This document shows positions 16,244 through 24,676 of a stretch of 42,993 nt of DNA, in pieces. The stretch spans positions 1-42,993 of the forward strand of contig JAOPXN010000019.1 of NCBI GenBank assembly GCA_025965155.1, in the 5' to 3' direction. The position numbers were made by a program, and so were the translations under genes. The notes under the pieces are model-generated. The model did no database searches. It was not told the DNA's origin and saw only the letters and a list, made by a program, of their open reading frames with translations. Source of the DNA: Propionibacteriaceae bacterium. GTDB lineage: Bacteria; Actinomycetota; Actinomycetes; Propionibacteriales; Propionibacteriaceae. Numbering within the stretch: position 1 is the first letter of the stretch; each line of letters opens with the position of its first letter.

Positions 16244-17138
16244 TGTGGCGCCCCGACCCACGCTGGGGCAGTGGCTCGCCGGCGCGCGCCCGCGCACTCT
16301 CCCGGCCGCCATCTCACCAGTCCTGACCGGGTCGGGTGCCGCGTTCTGGGCCGACGGGTTCTCCTGGACCCGTGCGCTGCTCGCCCTGCTGGTCAGCCTC
16401 GCGCTGCAGGTCGGGGTGAACTACGCCAACGACTACTCCGACGGCATCCGCGGTACCGATGCGGACCGGGTCGGTCCGATCCGTCTGGTGGGATCCGGCC
16501 TGGCGCGTCCCGGGGCGGTGAAGGCGGCCGCCTTCGGCTGTTTCGGGGTGGCGGCCCTGGCGGGACTGCTGCTGGTGGTGCTCAGTGGGCAGTGGTGGCT
16601 GCTGCTGGCCGGCGCTGCCAGCATCGTTGCCGCCTGGTACTACACCGGTGGACGCAGACCGTACGGGTATCTCGGCCTGGGTGAGGTGTTCGTGTTCGTC
16701 TTCTTCGGTCTGGTCGCGGTCTGCGGCACCACCTTGGTCCAGCTCGGCCGGGTGACCCTCCCGTCGCTGCTGGGCGGGATCGGGATCGGCGCTCTCGCCT
16801 GCGCCATCTTGGTGGCGAACAACCTCCGCGACATCATCGGTGACGCCGAGTCTGGCAAGCGAACCCTGGCAACCCGGGTTGGGGCGCCCACTACACGGAT
16901 CCTCTACGCCAGCCTGGTGGGGATTGCCGCGCTCGCCATTGTGCTGATCGCCGCCGTCACCAGCTGGTGGGCGCTGCTGGGGCTGCTCGGTCTGCTGCTG
17001 ATCACCCCGGCCGTACGTACGGTGCTCGGCGGCGGCACCGGACCCGCCCTGATCGGGGTACTGAAGGTGACCGGCACGTCGGAGCTGGCCGCCGCTGCCG
17101 GCCTTACCGCCGGGCTGGTCGTCGGGCGGCTCGGCTGA
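16233..17138 (+). CDS. menA: 1,4-Dihydroxy-2-naphthoate polyprenyltransferase
   Basis: A 301-residue UbiA-family membrane prenyltransferase that attaches the polyprenyl tail to DHNA. It has about eight or nine hydrophobic helices. The first Asp-rich motif is NYANDYSDGIRGTDADR (63-79) and the second is NNLRDIIGDAESGKRTLATR; both bind Mg-diphosphate. The N-terminal WLAGARPRTLPAAISPV block is typical of MenA. The ATG lies inside the end of menE and has AAGGAG upstream, so menE and menA form one operon. The protein ends soon after the last helix. Confidence 0.95.
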   Translation: MTTDVAPRPTLGQWLAGARPRTLPAAISPVLTGSGAAFWADGFSWTRALLALLVSLALQVGVNYANDYSDGIRGTDADRVGPIRLVGSGLARPGAVKAAAFGCFGVAALAGLLLVVLSGQWWLLLAGAASIVAAWYYTGGRRPYGYLGLGEVFVFVFFGLVAVCGTTLVQLGRVTLPSLLGGIGIGALACAILVANNLRDIIGDAESGKRTLATRVGAPTTRILYASLVGIAALAIVLIAAVTSWWALLGLLGLLLITPAVRTVLGGGTGPALIGVLKVTGTSELAAAAGLTAGLVVGRLG

Positions 17139-17252
17139 GCTACCCGGCACCGGTCCAACCCTCGGCGAGTAGTCGGTTCCGCCGCGACACGCCGCCACAG
17201 CCGCGGAGGAGCCGACCTGTCGGCGTTGACCAGCTTCAGCTACGGGCGCCAC

Positions 17253-17258
17253 TAGGGT
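17253..17258 (+). promoter_or_regulatory. Candidate leaderless -10 box of the glycosyltransferase gene
   Basis: TAGGGT ends 6 bases before the ATG at 17265. A TTGACC at 17226-17231 is 21 bases upstream, too far for a normal -35. The AGGG part could also serve as a ribosome site, so this case is ambiguous. Confidence 0.3.
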
Positions 17259-17264
17259 GTCAGC

Positions 17265-18134
17265 ATGCAGGAGCAGCCAAAGGTCAGCATCATCGTCTTG
17301 ACCATGGGTGACCGGCCGGTCGAGCTGGACCGCTGCCTGCGGAGCGCGCTGGCCCAGGACTACGGCTCGTTCGAGGTGTTCCTGCTGGGCCAGGGATGGC
17401 AGCCCGAGAGCGTGCCCGACGGGGTACGCACCCTCGGGCTCGAGGAGAACCTGGGCAGCCCGGGGGGCCGCAACTTCGCGGTGACCCGGACCAGCGCCGA
17501 GTACTTCATGTTCCTCGACGACGACGGCTGGATTCCCGGCAACGACTTCCTCAGCTCGGCGATGGCGATCTTCGAGGCCAGGCCCGAGCTGGCCCTGCTG
17601 GCACCACGGATCACCGACGCCGACGGAACCACGCTGCGCCGCTGGGTCCCCCGCGCCCACGTCGGGGACCCCTCCACCTCCGGTCCGGCCTTCACCTGTC
17701 CTGAGGGTGTCACGCTGTTCCGCCGGGTCGCCTGGAACGAAGTCGGCGGCTTTCCGGGCAACTTCCAGCACGGGCATGAGGGTGTCGACCTGTGCTGGCG
17801 GCTGCGCGACCGGGGCTGGGACGCCTGGTACCAGGCCGATCTGATCGTGCATCACCCAGCGCTACCCGCCACCCGGCACAGCTACTACCAACGCCTCAAC
17901 GCCCGGAACCGGGTCTGGGTGGCGCGACGGAACCTGCCGGCACCACTGATCCCGGTCTACGTCGGAGTGTGGACCGCGATCTCGCTGGCTCGGAACGGCA
18001 CCGACTGGGAGGCCACGAAGAGCTGGGTGTCCGGCTGGCGCGAAGGGTGGACCACCTCCCCCGGCCTCCGCGAACCGATGAGCTGGAAGACGATCTGGCG
18101 GCTGGCGCGACTCGGTCAGCCACCGGTCATCTGA
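17265..18134 (+). CDS. Family 2 glycosyltransferase
   Basis: A 289-residue GT-A fold glycosyltransferase. The N-terminal VSIIVLTMGDRPVELDRCL block, the NLGSPGGRNFAV block and the metal/nucleotide-binding FLDDDGWIP (DDD in place of DxD) are typical of GT2. The motif HEGVDLCWRLRDRGW (ED-like) and a basic C-terminal region follow. There are no clear transmembrane helices beyond a weak hydrophobic stretch near 225-240, so it is probably cytoplasmic or peripheral at the membrane. Substrate is unknown. It ends 20 bases from the convergent CDP-alcohol phosphatidyltransferase gene, and the two may act on the same envelope polymer or lipid. Confidence 0.9.
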   Translation: MQEQPKVSIIVLTMGDRPVELDRCLRSALAQDYGSFEVFLLGQGWQPESVPDGVRTLGLEENLGSPGGRNFAVTRTSAEYFMFLDDDGWIPGNDFLSSAMAIFEARPELALLAPRITDADGTTLRRWVPRAHVGDPSTSGPAFTCPEGVTLFRRVAWNEVGGFPGNFQHGHEGVDLCWRLRDRGWDAWYQADLIVHHPALPATRHSYYQRLNARNRVWVARRNLPAPLIPVYVGVWTAISLARNGTDWEATKSWVSGWREGWTTSPGLREPMSWKTIWRLARLGQPPVI

Positions 18135-18154
18135 GTCCGGCGCCGGCCGAAGCC

Positions 18155-19087
18155 TCAGGGCTGACGGAGCCGGCTGGACGCCAGAATCGACAGCAGGTAT
18201 CCGCCGGCCGTGGCCAGCGACAGCGGGATGGCGAGCAGCATCCAGGCACGCAGCACCGCCTCGTACGCCAGCTGGTCGCCGTTGCTGAACCAGCCCCCAC
18301 CGGGCGTCTCGGCCTCGACCCCGGCCAGCCGCAACACCGCATCTACAGTGGCCAGCACGGCCAGGATCAAGGTGAACTCGATGGCACCGAACGCGCGGAA
18401 GAAAGGGAAGAACCGGAGCAGCCCGCGCAGCGATCTCAGGCCGCCCGAGCGCGGCGCCGCCAGATCGGCGTCCTCGGCCATCTTCGGCCAGCCCGAGTAG
18501 CTGCGGGCAACGTGCACCAGGTCGCCGAAGGACTTCTTCAGCAGCACGACCACCGCGATCAGGGCGCCGACGGTGGTCCAGCCACCGATCGAGCCGGGGC
18601 CGCCGTCGAGGTGGATCCCGAGCGCGATGGGAAGCAGCGCCTCCACCACGTAGTGGCCGACCCGGTCGATATAGACGCCCGACGTGGAGGTCTGGTTGCG
18701 CCAGCGGGCGATCTCCCCGTCCGAGCAGTCGACCAGGATGTGCAGCTGGATCAGCACGGCGGCCGTGATCACTGGCCACCAACCGGGGATCATCAGCACC
18801 AACGGGGCCGCGACGCCGACCATGATCATCATCCAGGTGACCGCGTTGGCGCTGATCCCGGTCGGCAGCAGTGCTCGAGTCAGATAGATGGACCCCTTGC
18901 GCAGGTACATCCCAGCCCAGTGCTCGGAGTTACGGCGGCCGACGACGGTGTCCGGCTGGGACACCGCACGCAGCTGCGCCATGGTGGGCCGGTTGGTACG
19001 CGGGGCACCAGCCGTTGCCGGTCCCGGTGGTCCATCGGCGACCGGGCGGGCAGCATCATCATCCGGCGGGCACATGGTGGACAGCAT
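18155..19087 (-). CDS. CDP-alcohol phosphatidyltransferase family protein with an altered motif
   Basis: A 310-residue membrane protein with about six helices. The CDP-OH motif runs D120-x2-D123-G-x2-A-R128-x8-G137-x3-D141-x3-H145: the last aspartate, the proposed catalytic base, is His here. The first three metal-binding aspartates are intact. Family members move a phosphoalcohol from CDP-diacylglycerol or another CDP-linked donor to an alcohol acceptor. The unusual N-terminal 55 residues are Pro/Ala-rich and likely cytoplasmic. Start ATG 19087 has GGAGAAG upstream; ATG at residue 5 is an alternative. It is divergent from the small membrane gene and convergent with the glycosyltransferase. 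Confidence 0.85.
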   Translation of the reverse strand: MLSTMCPPDDDAARPVADGPPGPATAGAPRTNRPTMAQLRAVSQPDTVVGRRNSEHWAGMYLRKGSIYLTRALLPTGISANAVTWMMIMVGVAAPLVLMIPGWWPVITAAVLIQLHILVDCSDGEIARWRNQTSTSGVYIDRVGHYVVEALLPIALGIHLDGGPGSIGGWTTVGALIAVVVLLKKSFGDLVHVARSYSGWPKMAEDADLAAPRSGGLRSLRGLLRFFPFFRAFGAIEFTLILAVLATVDAVLRLAGVEAETPGGGWFSNGDQLAYEAVLRAWMLLAIPLSLATAGGYLLSILASSRLRQP

Positions 19088-19114
19088 AAGGTCAGGCGAT
19101 CTTCTCCCCCCGCC

Positions 19115-19142
19115 TTGCCAGCAGGGCGGATGCGCATACTCT
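19115..19142 (+). promoter_or_regulatory. Leaderless promoter of the small membrane gene
   Basis: TTGCCA (19115-19120), a 16-base spacer and TACTCT (19137-19142) are followed by six bases and the ATG at 19149. The expected transcription start coincides with the start codon. No Shine-Dalgarno sequence is present. Confidence 0.5.
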
Positions 19143-19148
19143 TACTCC

Positions 19149-19406
19149 ATGGGCAGGTATTTGCCGTTCATCATTGTGGCGCTGCTCACCATCTACTGTG
19201 TGGTGGAAGTAGCCCAGGCTCCGACGTACGCCGTCCGACGGATGCCCCGATGGTTGTGGGCGACGGCGATCATCTGCGTGCCCTTGGCCGGTGCGGTCTC
19301 CTGGTTGTTGCTCGGTCGACCGAACGCCGAGTCGCTCGGCACCCGCAAACGTCCCGGGCGACCCAAGGCACCAGACGACGACGTCGACTTCCTCCGCGGC
19401 CTGTGA
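19149..19406 (+). CDS. Small two-helix membrane protein, PLDc_N-like
   Basis: An 85-residue protein with two hydrophobic segments, FIIVALLTIYCVVEVA near the N-terminus and LWATAIICVPLAGAVSWLLL in the middle, separated by a short basic loop YAVRRMPRW. The ending is charged (GTRKRPGRPKAPDDDVDFL). The pattern matches the phospholipase-D-nuclease N-terminal (PLDc_N) family, which is common in actinobacteria and has no assigned function. The ATG at 19149 is the first good start; it follows a TACTCT box by six bases. It is followed 20 bases later by the MobA-like gene and is probably co-transcribed. Confidence 0.85.
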   Translation: MGRYLPFIIVALLTIYCVVEVAQAPTYAVRRMPRWLWATAIICVPLAGAVSWLLLGRPNAESLGTRKRPGRPKAPDDDVDFLRGL

Positions 19407-19425
19407 TCTTGCTGCCGCGCCTCTC

Positions 19426-20010
19426 GTGAGCTCCTCCCCCTGGTACGCCGTGGTGATCGCGGGGGGCTCGTCACGTCGCTTCGGCTCCGACAAGCTGACG
19501 GCTCTGCTGGAGGGTGCGACTGTGCTGGACCGCGCCGTGGCTGACCTGCCGAGGGACTGGCAGATCCTCGTCGTGGGACCGCCGCGCGACGTGGCCCGTG
19601 CGGTCACCTTCGTCAGCGAGGAGCCGGCTGGGTCGGGACCCGGGGCGGCCCTGGTAGCCGGAGCCCGGGCGGTGCTCGCTCGGGGCGCTGACCGGATGGT
19701 CTGTCTGCCAGGCGATGCGCCGGCCGGCGGCCAGGCCGCGGTGGCGTTGGCGGCAGCGCTGACCGACGGGCGCACCGCCGTGGTCGCTGTCGACGCCACC
19801 GGGCTACAGCAGCCGCTGCAGATCGCCGTCCGCGGGCCCGCTCTGGCCTCGCTGGCCGCTCATGCGCCGCAGGACGTGGTGGGGAGCAGGGCGAGGTCAC
19901 TGGTCGACCAGCTGAACCCGTACCCGGTTGCGCTGTCGGACGCCCTGACCGCGGACATCGACACTCCGGCCGACGCGGAGAACTGGGTCCGCAGCCACCA
20001 GGCCAACTAG
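19426..20010 (+). CDS. MobA-like nucleotidyltransferase
   Basis: A 194-residue NTP-transferase-fold protein. The N-terminal block VVIAGGSSRRFGSDKL is the LxGGxSxRxGxDK nucleotide-binding motif of molybdenum cofactor guanylyltransferases (MobA), and CLPGDAP matches the PCD-type metal site with altered residues. MobA adds GMP to molybdopterin; some relatives (MocA type) add CMP. The protein fits the presence of a molybdenum oxidoreductase elsewhere in the window, though SUOX-family enzymes themselves do not need the dinucleotide form. The GTG at 19426 is the first in-frame start before the domain; no clear ribosome site. Its TAG stop shares CTAG with the SDR gene stop. Confidence 0.82.
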   Translation: MSSSPWYAVVIAGGSSRRFGSDKLTALLEGATVLDRAVADLPRDWQILVVGPPRDVARAVTFVSEEPAGSGPGAALVAGARAVLARGADRMVCLPGDAPAGGQAAVALAAALTDGRTAVVAVDATGLQQPLQIAVRGPALASLAAHAPQDVVGSRARSLVDQLNPYPVALSDALTADIDTPADAENWVRSHQAN

Positions 20011-20906
20011 CCCGCCAGCAACTCGAACGGCTGCTCAGTCAGCTCCTCGGAACGCTCCCACAGCCAGGCCGCGCTCCGGCCGTCCCGGGCGTTACGGGCG
20101 GGCAGCTCCCGCACCGGCTTGCCGCGCATCAAGAAGCGCGGCCCGATCAGCTCGCCACCGTTCAAGGTGGAGTCGACGGCGGCCCGGATCTGCGGCTGGG
20201 CGCCGTGTTCGGGACTGGAGCCGATGATCGGAGTGGCGAGCCGGTTCAGCCGGGATAGGCCCGGCCTGGCATGCCGGGTGAAAAGGTCGGTGGCCGAGTA
20301 CCCGGGATGCGCGACCACCGACGTGACCCGCGCACGAGCGCGGCGAAGTCGGCGGTCCAGCTCGAAGCCGAACAACGCGCAGGCCAGCTTGGACTGGGAG
20401 TAGGCGTTCATGGCGGCGTAAGGGCCGGCAATCCCCAGACGGGGGTCGAGTGCACCGGTCAGCCGGTGCGCGATGCTGGACAGCGACACCACCCTGGCGG
20501 CCGCGGCCAGCCTCAGCGCGGGCATCAGCCGGGCGGTGAGCGCGAAGTGGCCGAGATGGTTGACGCCCATCTGCAGCTCGAAGCCGTCGACCGTCGCCTG
20601 CCGGGTCGGGATCAGCATCAGCCCGGCGTTGTTGACCAGGATGTCCAGCGGCCCGGCTGCGACCCGAGCATCTGCGAACCGCCGCACCGAATCTAGGTCC
20701 GCCAGATCCAGCTTGGCTACCTCAACTCGCGCCCCGGGGTGCGCGGACCGGATCCGGCCGGCGGCGGCGTCGCCCTTGGCGAGGTCACGGACGGCCAACA
20801 GCACCTCGGCGCCGGCACCGGCAAGGCTGCTCGCAGTGACCAAGCCGAGTCCGGCGTTGGCGCCGGTGACCACCGCGCGGCGTCCGGTCAGGTCGGGAAG
20901 TGACAT
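20007..20906 (-). CDS. Short-chain dehydrogenase/reductase
   Basis: A 299-residue SDR of the retinol-dehydrogenase/protochlorophyllide-reductase-like group. The coenzyme motif is TGANAGLG (14-21), followed by D-L-A-D-L-D-S, NNAG, the catalytic Ser in SLSSIAHR and YSQSK. The arginine in AVRD after the second strand suggests NADP. Substrate is unknown. It overlaps the MobA-like gene tail to tail by four bases (CTAG gives both stop codons). A TAGGGT lies seven bases before the ATG at 20906. Confidence 0.9.
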   Translation of the reverse strand: MSLPDLTGRRAVVTGANAGLGLVTASSLAGAGAEVLLAVRDLAKGDAAAGRIRSAHPGARVEVAKLDLADLDSVRRFADARVAAGPLDILVNNAGLMLIPTRQATVDGFELQMGVNHLGHFALTARLMPALRLAAAARVVSLSSIAHRLTGALDPRLGIAGPYAAMNAYSQSKLACALFGFELDRRLRRARARVTSVVAHPGYSATDLFTRHARPGLSRLNRLATPIIGSSPEHGAQPQIRAAVDSTLNGGELIGPRFLMRGKPVRELPARNARDGRSAAWLWERSEELTEQPFELLAG

Positions 20907-20913
20907 GCCGCCA

Positions 20914-20919
20914 ACCCTA
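20914..20919 (-). promoter_or_regulatory. Candidate leaderless -10 box of the SDR gene
   Basis: TAGGGT on the minus strand ends 7 bases before the ATG at 20906. A -35 box was not found. AGGG could also act as a weak ribosome site. Confidence 0.3.
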
Positions 20920-20951
20920 CGTGGACCTTGTAGCCCCGACCGGCGAGCGGC

Positions 20952-21521
20952 TCAGTCCGCGGCGGGGTCGCTCAGCTCCAGGGCTGCCAGCGCGCGGTCG
21001 GCGATCTCGGCCGGTGTCCCGTCGACGGTCACCACCACCCCGTCCTCGTCCGGGTCCAGCGGCTCCAGGGTGGAAAGCTGGGAGCCGAGCAGCGCGGGCG
21101 GCATGAAGTGATCGGTCCGCGCCTGGATCCGGTTCCCGATCAGGTCACGGCTGCCGTCCAGGTGCAGGAACCGCACCCGGGCATCTGCGTGGGACAAGGT
21201 GTCGCGGTACCCCCGCCGCAGCGCCGAGCAGGTCAGCACCACGTTGCCGTCCGCCGCGCTGATCCAGTCCCGGATCGACTCCAGCCACGGCTTCCGGTCG
21301 ACATCGGTCAGTGGCGTTCCAGACGCCATCTTGTCGACATTGGCTTGACTGTGGAACTCGTCAGCCTCCGCGACCTGCCAGCCCAGCCGTTTCCCGAGCA
21401 GCCGGGCGATGGTGGTCTTACCCGAGCCGGAGACGCCCATCACCACGATGGCCGTCTTCTCGGTCCGGTCCGTCCCGGTTCCATTCCGCCCGCCGGTCCC
21501 GCCGGGCTGGCCCGACATCAT
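20952..21521 (-). CDS. gntK: Gluconokinase
   Basis: A 189-residue P-loop kinase that makes 6-phosphogluconate from gluconate. Walker A is GVSGSGKTT (29-37); further family blocks are EADEFHSQANVDKMASGTPLTD, RKPWLESIRDW and CSALRRGYRDTL. The first 20 residues are Gly/Thr-rich and not conserved, so a later start is possible, but the ATG at 21521 overlaps the gnd stop (ATGA) and fits coupling. The product of this enzyme is the substrate of the neighbouring Gnd. Confidence 0.93.
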   Translation of the reverse strand: MMSGQPGGTGGRNGTGTDRTEKTAIVVMGVSGSGKTTIARLLGKRLGWQVAEADEFHSQANVDKMASGTPLTDVDRKPWLESIRDWISAADGNVVLTCSALRRGYRDTLSHADARVRFLHLDGSRDLIGNRIQARTDHFMPPALLGSQLSTLEPLDPDEDGVVVTVDGTPAEIADRALAALELSDPAAD

Positions 21522-22954
21522 GCCGGCTGCTCACTCCGATCCAGGCTCCACTCGGTGTGGAACGCGCCGTCGCCATCCACCCGCCGATAGGTGTGTGCAC
21601 CGAAGAAGTCCCGCTGACCCTGGATCAGGGCAGCCGGGAGCCGCTCGGCCCGGATTCCGTCGTAGTAGGCCAGCGACGAGGAGAACGCCGGCGTCGGGAT
21701 ACCGTTCTGTGCTGCTGCGGCCACCACCCGGCGCCACGCGGCGAGGCTGTTTCCGACGGCGTCGGCAAAGTAGTCGTCGGCCAGCAGCAGCGGCAGGTCG
21801 GCGTCCCGCTCGTAGGCTTCGGTGATCCGGTTCAGGAAACGAGCCCGGATGATGCAGCCGCCGCGCCAGATCCGGGCCATCGCGCCCCGGTCGATGTCCC
21901 AGCCGTACTCCTCGCTGGCCGCCGCGATCTGGTCGAAGCCCTGAGAGTAGGCCACGACCTTGGAGGCATAGAGGGCCTGACGGACATCCTCGACGAACTG
22001 GTCCTTGTCCTGGATGGACCACTCGCCGGTATGAGCCGCCAGCTTGCCGCGGGCGGCCTCGCGCTGTGGCGCTGAGCCGGACAGTGCGCGGGCGAAGGTG
22101 GCCTCCGCGATTCCGGTGATCGGGACGCCCAGGTCCAGCGCGTTCTGCACGGTCCAGCGGCCGGTGCCCTTCTGTTCGGCCTGGTCCTGCACGATATCCA
22201 CGAAGGCGTTACCGGTCCTGTCGTCGACGTGCGCCAGCACCTCGGCGGTGATCTCGATCAGGAAGGACTCGAGGTCCCCCTCGTTCCAGGTCCGGAAGAT
22301 CTCAGCGATCTCCGCCGCGCTCGCGCCGGTGCCCTGGCGGATCAGGTCGTACGCCTCGGCGATCAGCTGCATGTCGGCGTACTCGATGCCGTTGTGCACC
22401 ATCTTGACGAAGTGGCCGGCCCCGTCCGGCCCGACGTACGTGCAGCACGGGACACCGTCGACCTTGGCGGAGATGTCCTCGAGCATGGGGCCGAGCGTCT
22501 TGTAGGACTCACGCGATCCGCCCGGCATGATGGACGGGCCGTTCAGGGCGCCTTCCTCACCTCCGGAGACTCCGGAGCCGACGAAGTGCAGCCCGTGCTC
22601 CTTCAGCTCGGCCTCGCGGCGGATGGTGTCCGGGAAGTGCGCATTGCCGGCGTCGATGACAATGTCGCCCTCCTCGAGCAACGGGATCAGCTCCTGGATC
22701 ACGGCGTCGGTCGGGCCGCCGGCCTTGACCATGATCACCACTCGGCGCGGCCGCTCGAGCGAGGCGACGAAGTCCGCCATTGACTCTGACGGGAGGAACG
22801 TGCCGTCGGAGCCGTGGTCGCTGACCAACGACTGGGTCTTGGCGTGGCTCCGGTTGTGCACCGCCACGCGGTAGCCGTGCCGGGCGAAGTTGCGGGCCAG
22901 GTTACGGCCCATCACCGCAAGTCCGGTTACCCCGATCTGGGCGAGCTCTGCCAT
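21518..22954 (-). CDS. gnd: 6-Phosphogluconate dehydrogenase (decarboxylating, NADP type)
   Basis: A 478-residue enzyme of the long (about 470-residue) Gnd family that converts 6-phosphogluconate to ribulose 5-phosphate and CO2. The N-terminal GVTGLAVMGRNLA coenzyme fold and HNRSHAKT (N34, R35, S36, K39, T40) mark the NADP-binding form. The catalytic block VGSGVSGGEEGALNGPSIMPGG, FVKMVHNGIEYADMQ and the C-terminal RDFFGAHTYRR are all present. AAGGAG lies four bases before the ATG. It is the first gene of a gnd-gntK operon. Confidence 0.96.
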   Translation of the reverse strand: MAELAQIGVTGLAVMGRNLARNFARHGYRVAVHNRSHAKTQSLVSDHGSDGTFLPSESMADFVASLERPRRVVIMVKAGGPTDAVIQELIPLLEEGDIVIDAGNAHFPDTIRREAELKEHGLHFVGSGVSGGEEGALNGPSIMPGGSRESYKTLGPMLEDISAKVDGVPCCTYVGPDGAGHFVKMVHNGIEYADMQLIAEAYDLIRQGTGASAAEIAEIFRTWNEGDLESFLIEITAEVLAHVDDRTGNAFVDIVQDQAEQKGTGRWTVQNALDLGVPITGIAEATFARALSGSAPQREAARGKLAAHTGEWSIQDKDQFVEDVRQALYASKVVAYSQGFDQIAAASEEYGWDIDRGAMARIWRGGCIIRARFLNRITEAYERDADLPLLLADDYFADAVGNSLAAWRRVVAAAAQNGIPTPAFSSSLAYYDGIRAERLPAALIQGQRDFFGAHTYRRVDGDGAFHTEWSLDRSEQPA

Positions 22955-23104
22955 GGCGCTCCTTCACTATCTTTGTCAGTAGGACTCCTTGCGCGTTCGA
23001 GGTCAAAGCTCCCCGCCCGCCACCACGGCCAGCGTATCCGGTTCGGAAGTGACCCATCCCACTCGATAGTGTCTGCATCTCAGCACCTGGTTCAGGAGGT
23101 AGGA

Positions 23105-24070
23105 ATGCTCCAACCACTCGGCATCAGCGCCGAGGCCGAGTCGATCTACGTCGTGCTGGCGCCGATGGAGTCAGCCACGCCGGCCGAGTTGGCGGAGCTC
23201 ACCTCCAGCGATGAGGAGCGCATCGAGAAGAGGCTCGAGGAGCTCCGTGAGCTGGGCCTGGCGGCCGAGGTCGTGCAGGGCCTGTGGCAGGCGTTGCCGC
23301 TGCTCAGCGTGATCAACGCCTTGCGGGCGCAGCGGCTGACTGAGATCGAAACGGCCGCCGTAGCGGCGGAGTCGCTGCACTCGCACCTGCTGCAAGCGAC
23401 AGAGTCGCAGGCCGACACCATCAAGATCCTCGTCGGACGCGACGCGATCCTGGCGGCGCGCAAGGAGATCTGCAACTCCGCGAAACGTGAGATCTGCGCC
23501 TTCGACAAGCCTCCCTACGTTCAGGGCAGACCGAACGCCACCGCGCAGGGTCTGAGTGAGGAAGCGCCGGAATGGCAGGCCCTGGACCGCGGCATCGCCC
23601 TGCGCGGGGTCTATCACCCCGGCTTCGACTCCGACCGGCTGACCGAGCTGGCCCTCTTCGCCGCCAAGGGGGAACAGTCCAGGACTGCACCGGTGCCGAT
23701 GAAGTTGATCTTGGTCGACTCGCAGGTGGCGCTGATCCCCTCGATGCGCTCCTACAACCCCGGGCATGAGCTGCGGGCGTCGATCACCCGACACCCGATG
23801 CTGGTGGAGGCGTTGCAGTGGCTGTTCGAGTCGGTCTGGGATACCTCGGTGCCTATCATCACCGCCGGCTACGGCGACACCGATCCGCGCCGTCAGATGC
23901 TGATCTCACTGCTGATGACCGGTGCCACCGACAGCGCCATCGCGAGCCAGCTCGGTGTGAACGTCCGGTCGGTACGACGCTGGATCTCAGAGCTGATGGA
24001 TGAGCTCGGGGTTGCTACCCGGCTCCAGCTCGGTGCAGCGCTGGTCCGGGCCGACGCTTTGCGGCACTGA
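23105..24070 (+). CDS. TrmB/LuxR-type transcriptional regulator
   Basis: A 321-residue regulator. Residues about 1-75 look like a TrmB winged helix (MLQPLGISAEAESIYVVLA, then EERIEKRLEELRELGLAAEV). The middle, about 110-240, resembles a TrmB/phospholipase D-like sensor (RDAILAARKEICNSAKREICAFDKPPY). The last 65 residues form a LuxR-type HTH (RRQMLISLLMTGATDSAIASQLGVNVRSVRRWISELMDELG, in part). A strong AGGAGG (23094-23099) precedes the ATG at 23105. No ligand is known. It points toward the repeat-peptide gene, and palindromes that could be its target lie upstream of that gene. Confidence 0.85.
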   Translation: MLQPLGISAEAESIYVVLAPMESATPAELAELTSSDEERIEKRLEELRELGLAAEVVQGLWQALPLLSVINALRAQRLTEIETAAVAAESLHSHLLQATESQADTIKILVGRDAILAARKEICNSAKREICAFDKPPYVQGRPNATAQGLSEEAPEWQALDRGIALRGVYHPGFDSDRLTELALFAAKGEQSRTAPVPMKLILVDSQVALIPSMRSYNPGHELRASITRHPMLVEALQWLFESVWDTSVPIITAGYGDTDPRRQMLISLLMTGATDSAIASQLGVNVRSVRRWISELMDELGVATRLQLGAALVRADALRH

Positions 24071-24106
24071 TTCCCCGACGCGTTGCCCGGCAGCAGGCAC
24101 AGCAAC

Positions 24107-24134
24107 GCCCGCGGTCCTGGGGAGGACCGCGGGC
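24107..24134. terminator. Strong hairpin between the regulator and peptide genes
   Basis: GCCCGCGGTCCT (24107-24118) and AGGACCGCGGGC (24123-24134) form a perfect 12-bp stem with a GGGG loop, 37 bases after the regulator stop. There is no T tract, as is usual in high-GC actinobacteria. It can act in both directions. The rest of 24135-24307 holds a weak 5-bp hairpin at 24257-24270 and nothing else I can support. Confidence 0.75.
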
Positions 24135-24307
24135 ATCGCCCAGGGGGAGGTGATCCGCACAGAACCTCGGGGATAGTCCCGTACGAATGTGTTACTTTCG
24201 GCGCTGCAGACGCTCACATCATCTGCATCACCTTCCGGGAACGTCAGGTATCCCGGCTTCCTTGCGGAAGATCTTTGTTGTCGCCTGCCTGACCAGACGG
24301 GGCGCTG

Positions 24308-24604
24308 TCAGACTCCGTTGACTGTTCGAACGCCGTTGACGTCATCCCTGGTCCAGAAGTTGCGCCCGGCCCCCACACCGTTGACGCCGACTCCATTAAC
24401 CTTGACGCCGTTGACCGCGTCGCCCTTGGACTGGTACCCCACACCATTCACAGCGGCGGACTTGGTCGAGTACGAACTATTCTTGATCCCGTTGACCGCC
24501 CCTGCGGACACCGGTGTCACAAGAAGTCCTGCTGACAGTGCGCCGGCGACAGCGGCTGCCCCCAGAAGCCGCACCGCCTGACGAGTCTTGGATGCACGAA
24601 GCAT
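24308..24604 (-). CDS. Secreted peptide with seven VNG(V/I) repeats
   Basis: A 98-residue precursor. Residues 1-36 are a Sec signal peptide (basic start, hydrophobic core LLGAAAVAGALSAGLLV, AxA-type site SAGA). The predicted mature peptide (37-98, 62 residues) holds VNGI at 37 and VNGV at 52, 64, 69, 74, 89 and 95, ending exactly on the last repeat. It has no cysteine, one Trp (W84) and a net positive charge. GGAGAAGGGA (24620-24611) lies six bases before the ATG at 24604, which fixes the start. I do not recognise the family. No modifying enzyme is adjacent. It may be structural, a signal or a modified-peptide precursor; none is shown. Confidence 0.75.
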   Translation of the reverse strand: MLRASKTRQAVRLLGAAAVAGALSAGLLVTPVSAGAVNGIKNSSYSTKSAAVNGVGYQSKGDAVNGVKVNGVGVNGVGAGRNFWTRDDVNGVRTVNGV

Positions 24605-24676
24605 TGGTTTTCCCTTCTCCTGGTGCCGTTGAGGACTTCCCACGGTCCGCGACACCACCTGACGTTTCTAAGGTCA

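Noticed and set aside
17226-17258. TTGACC/TAGGGT as a standard promoter for the glycosyltransferase gene
   Set aside because: The spacer is 21 bases, too long for a normal sigma-70-type promoter.
24083-24292. Short frames between the regulator and the peptide gene
   Set aside because: They cross the 12-bp terminator-like stem and have no ribosome site or recognisable product.
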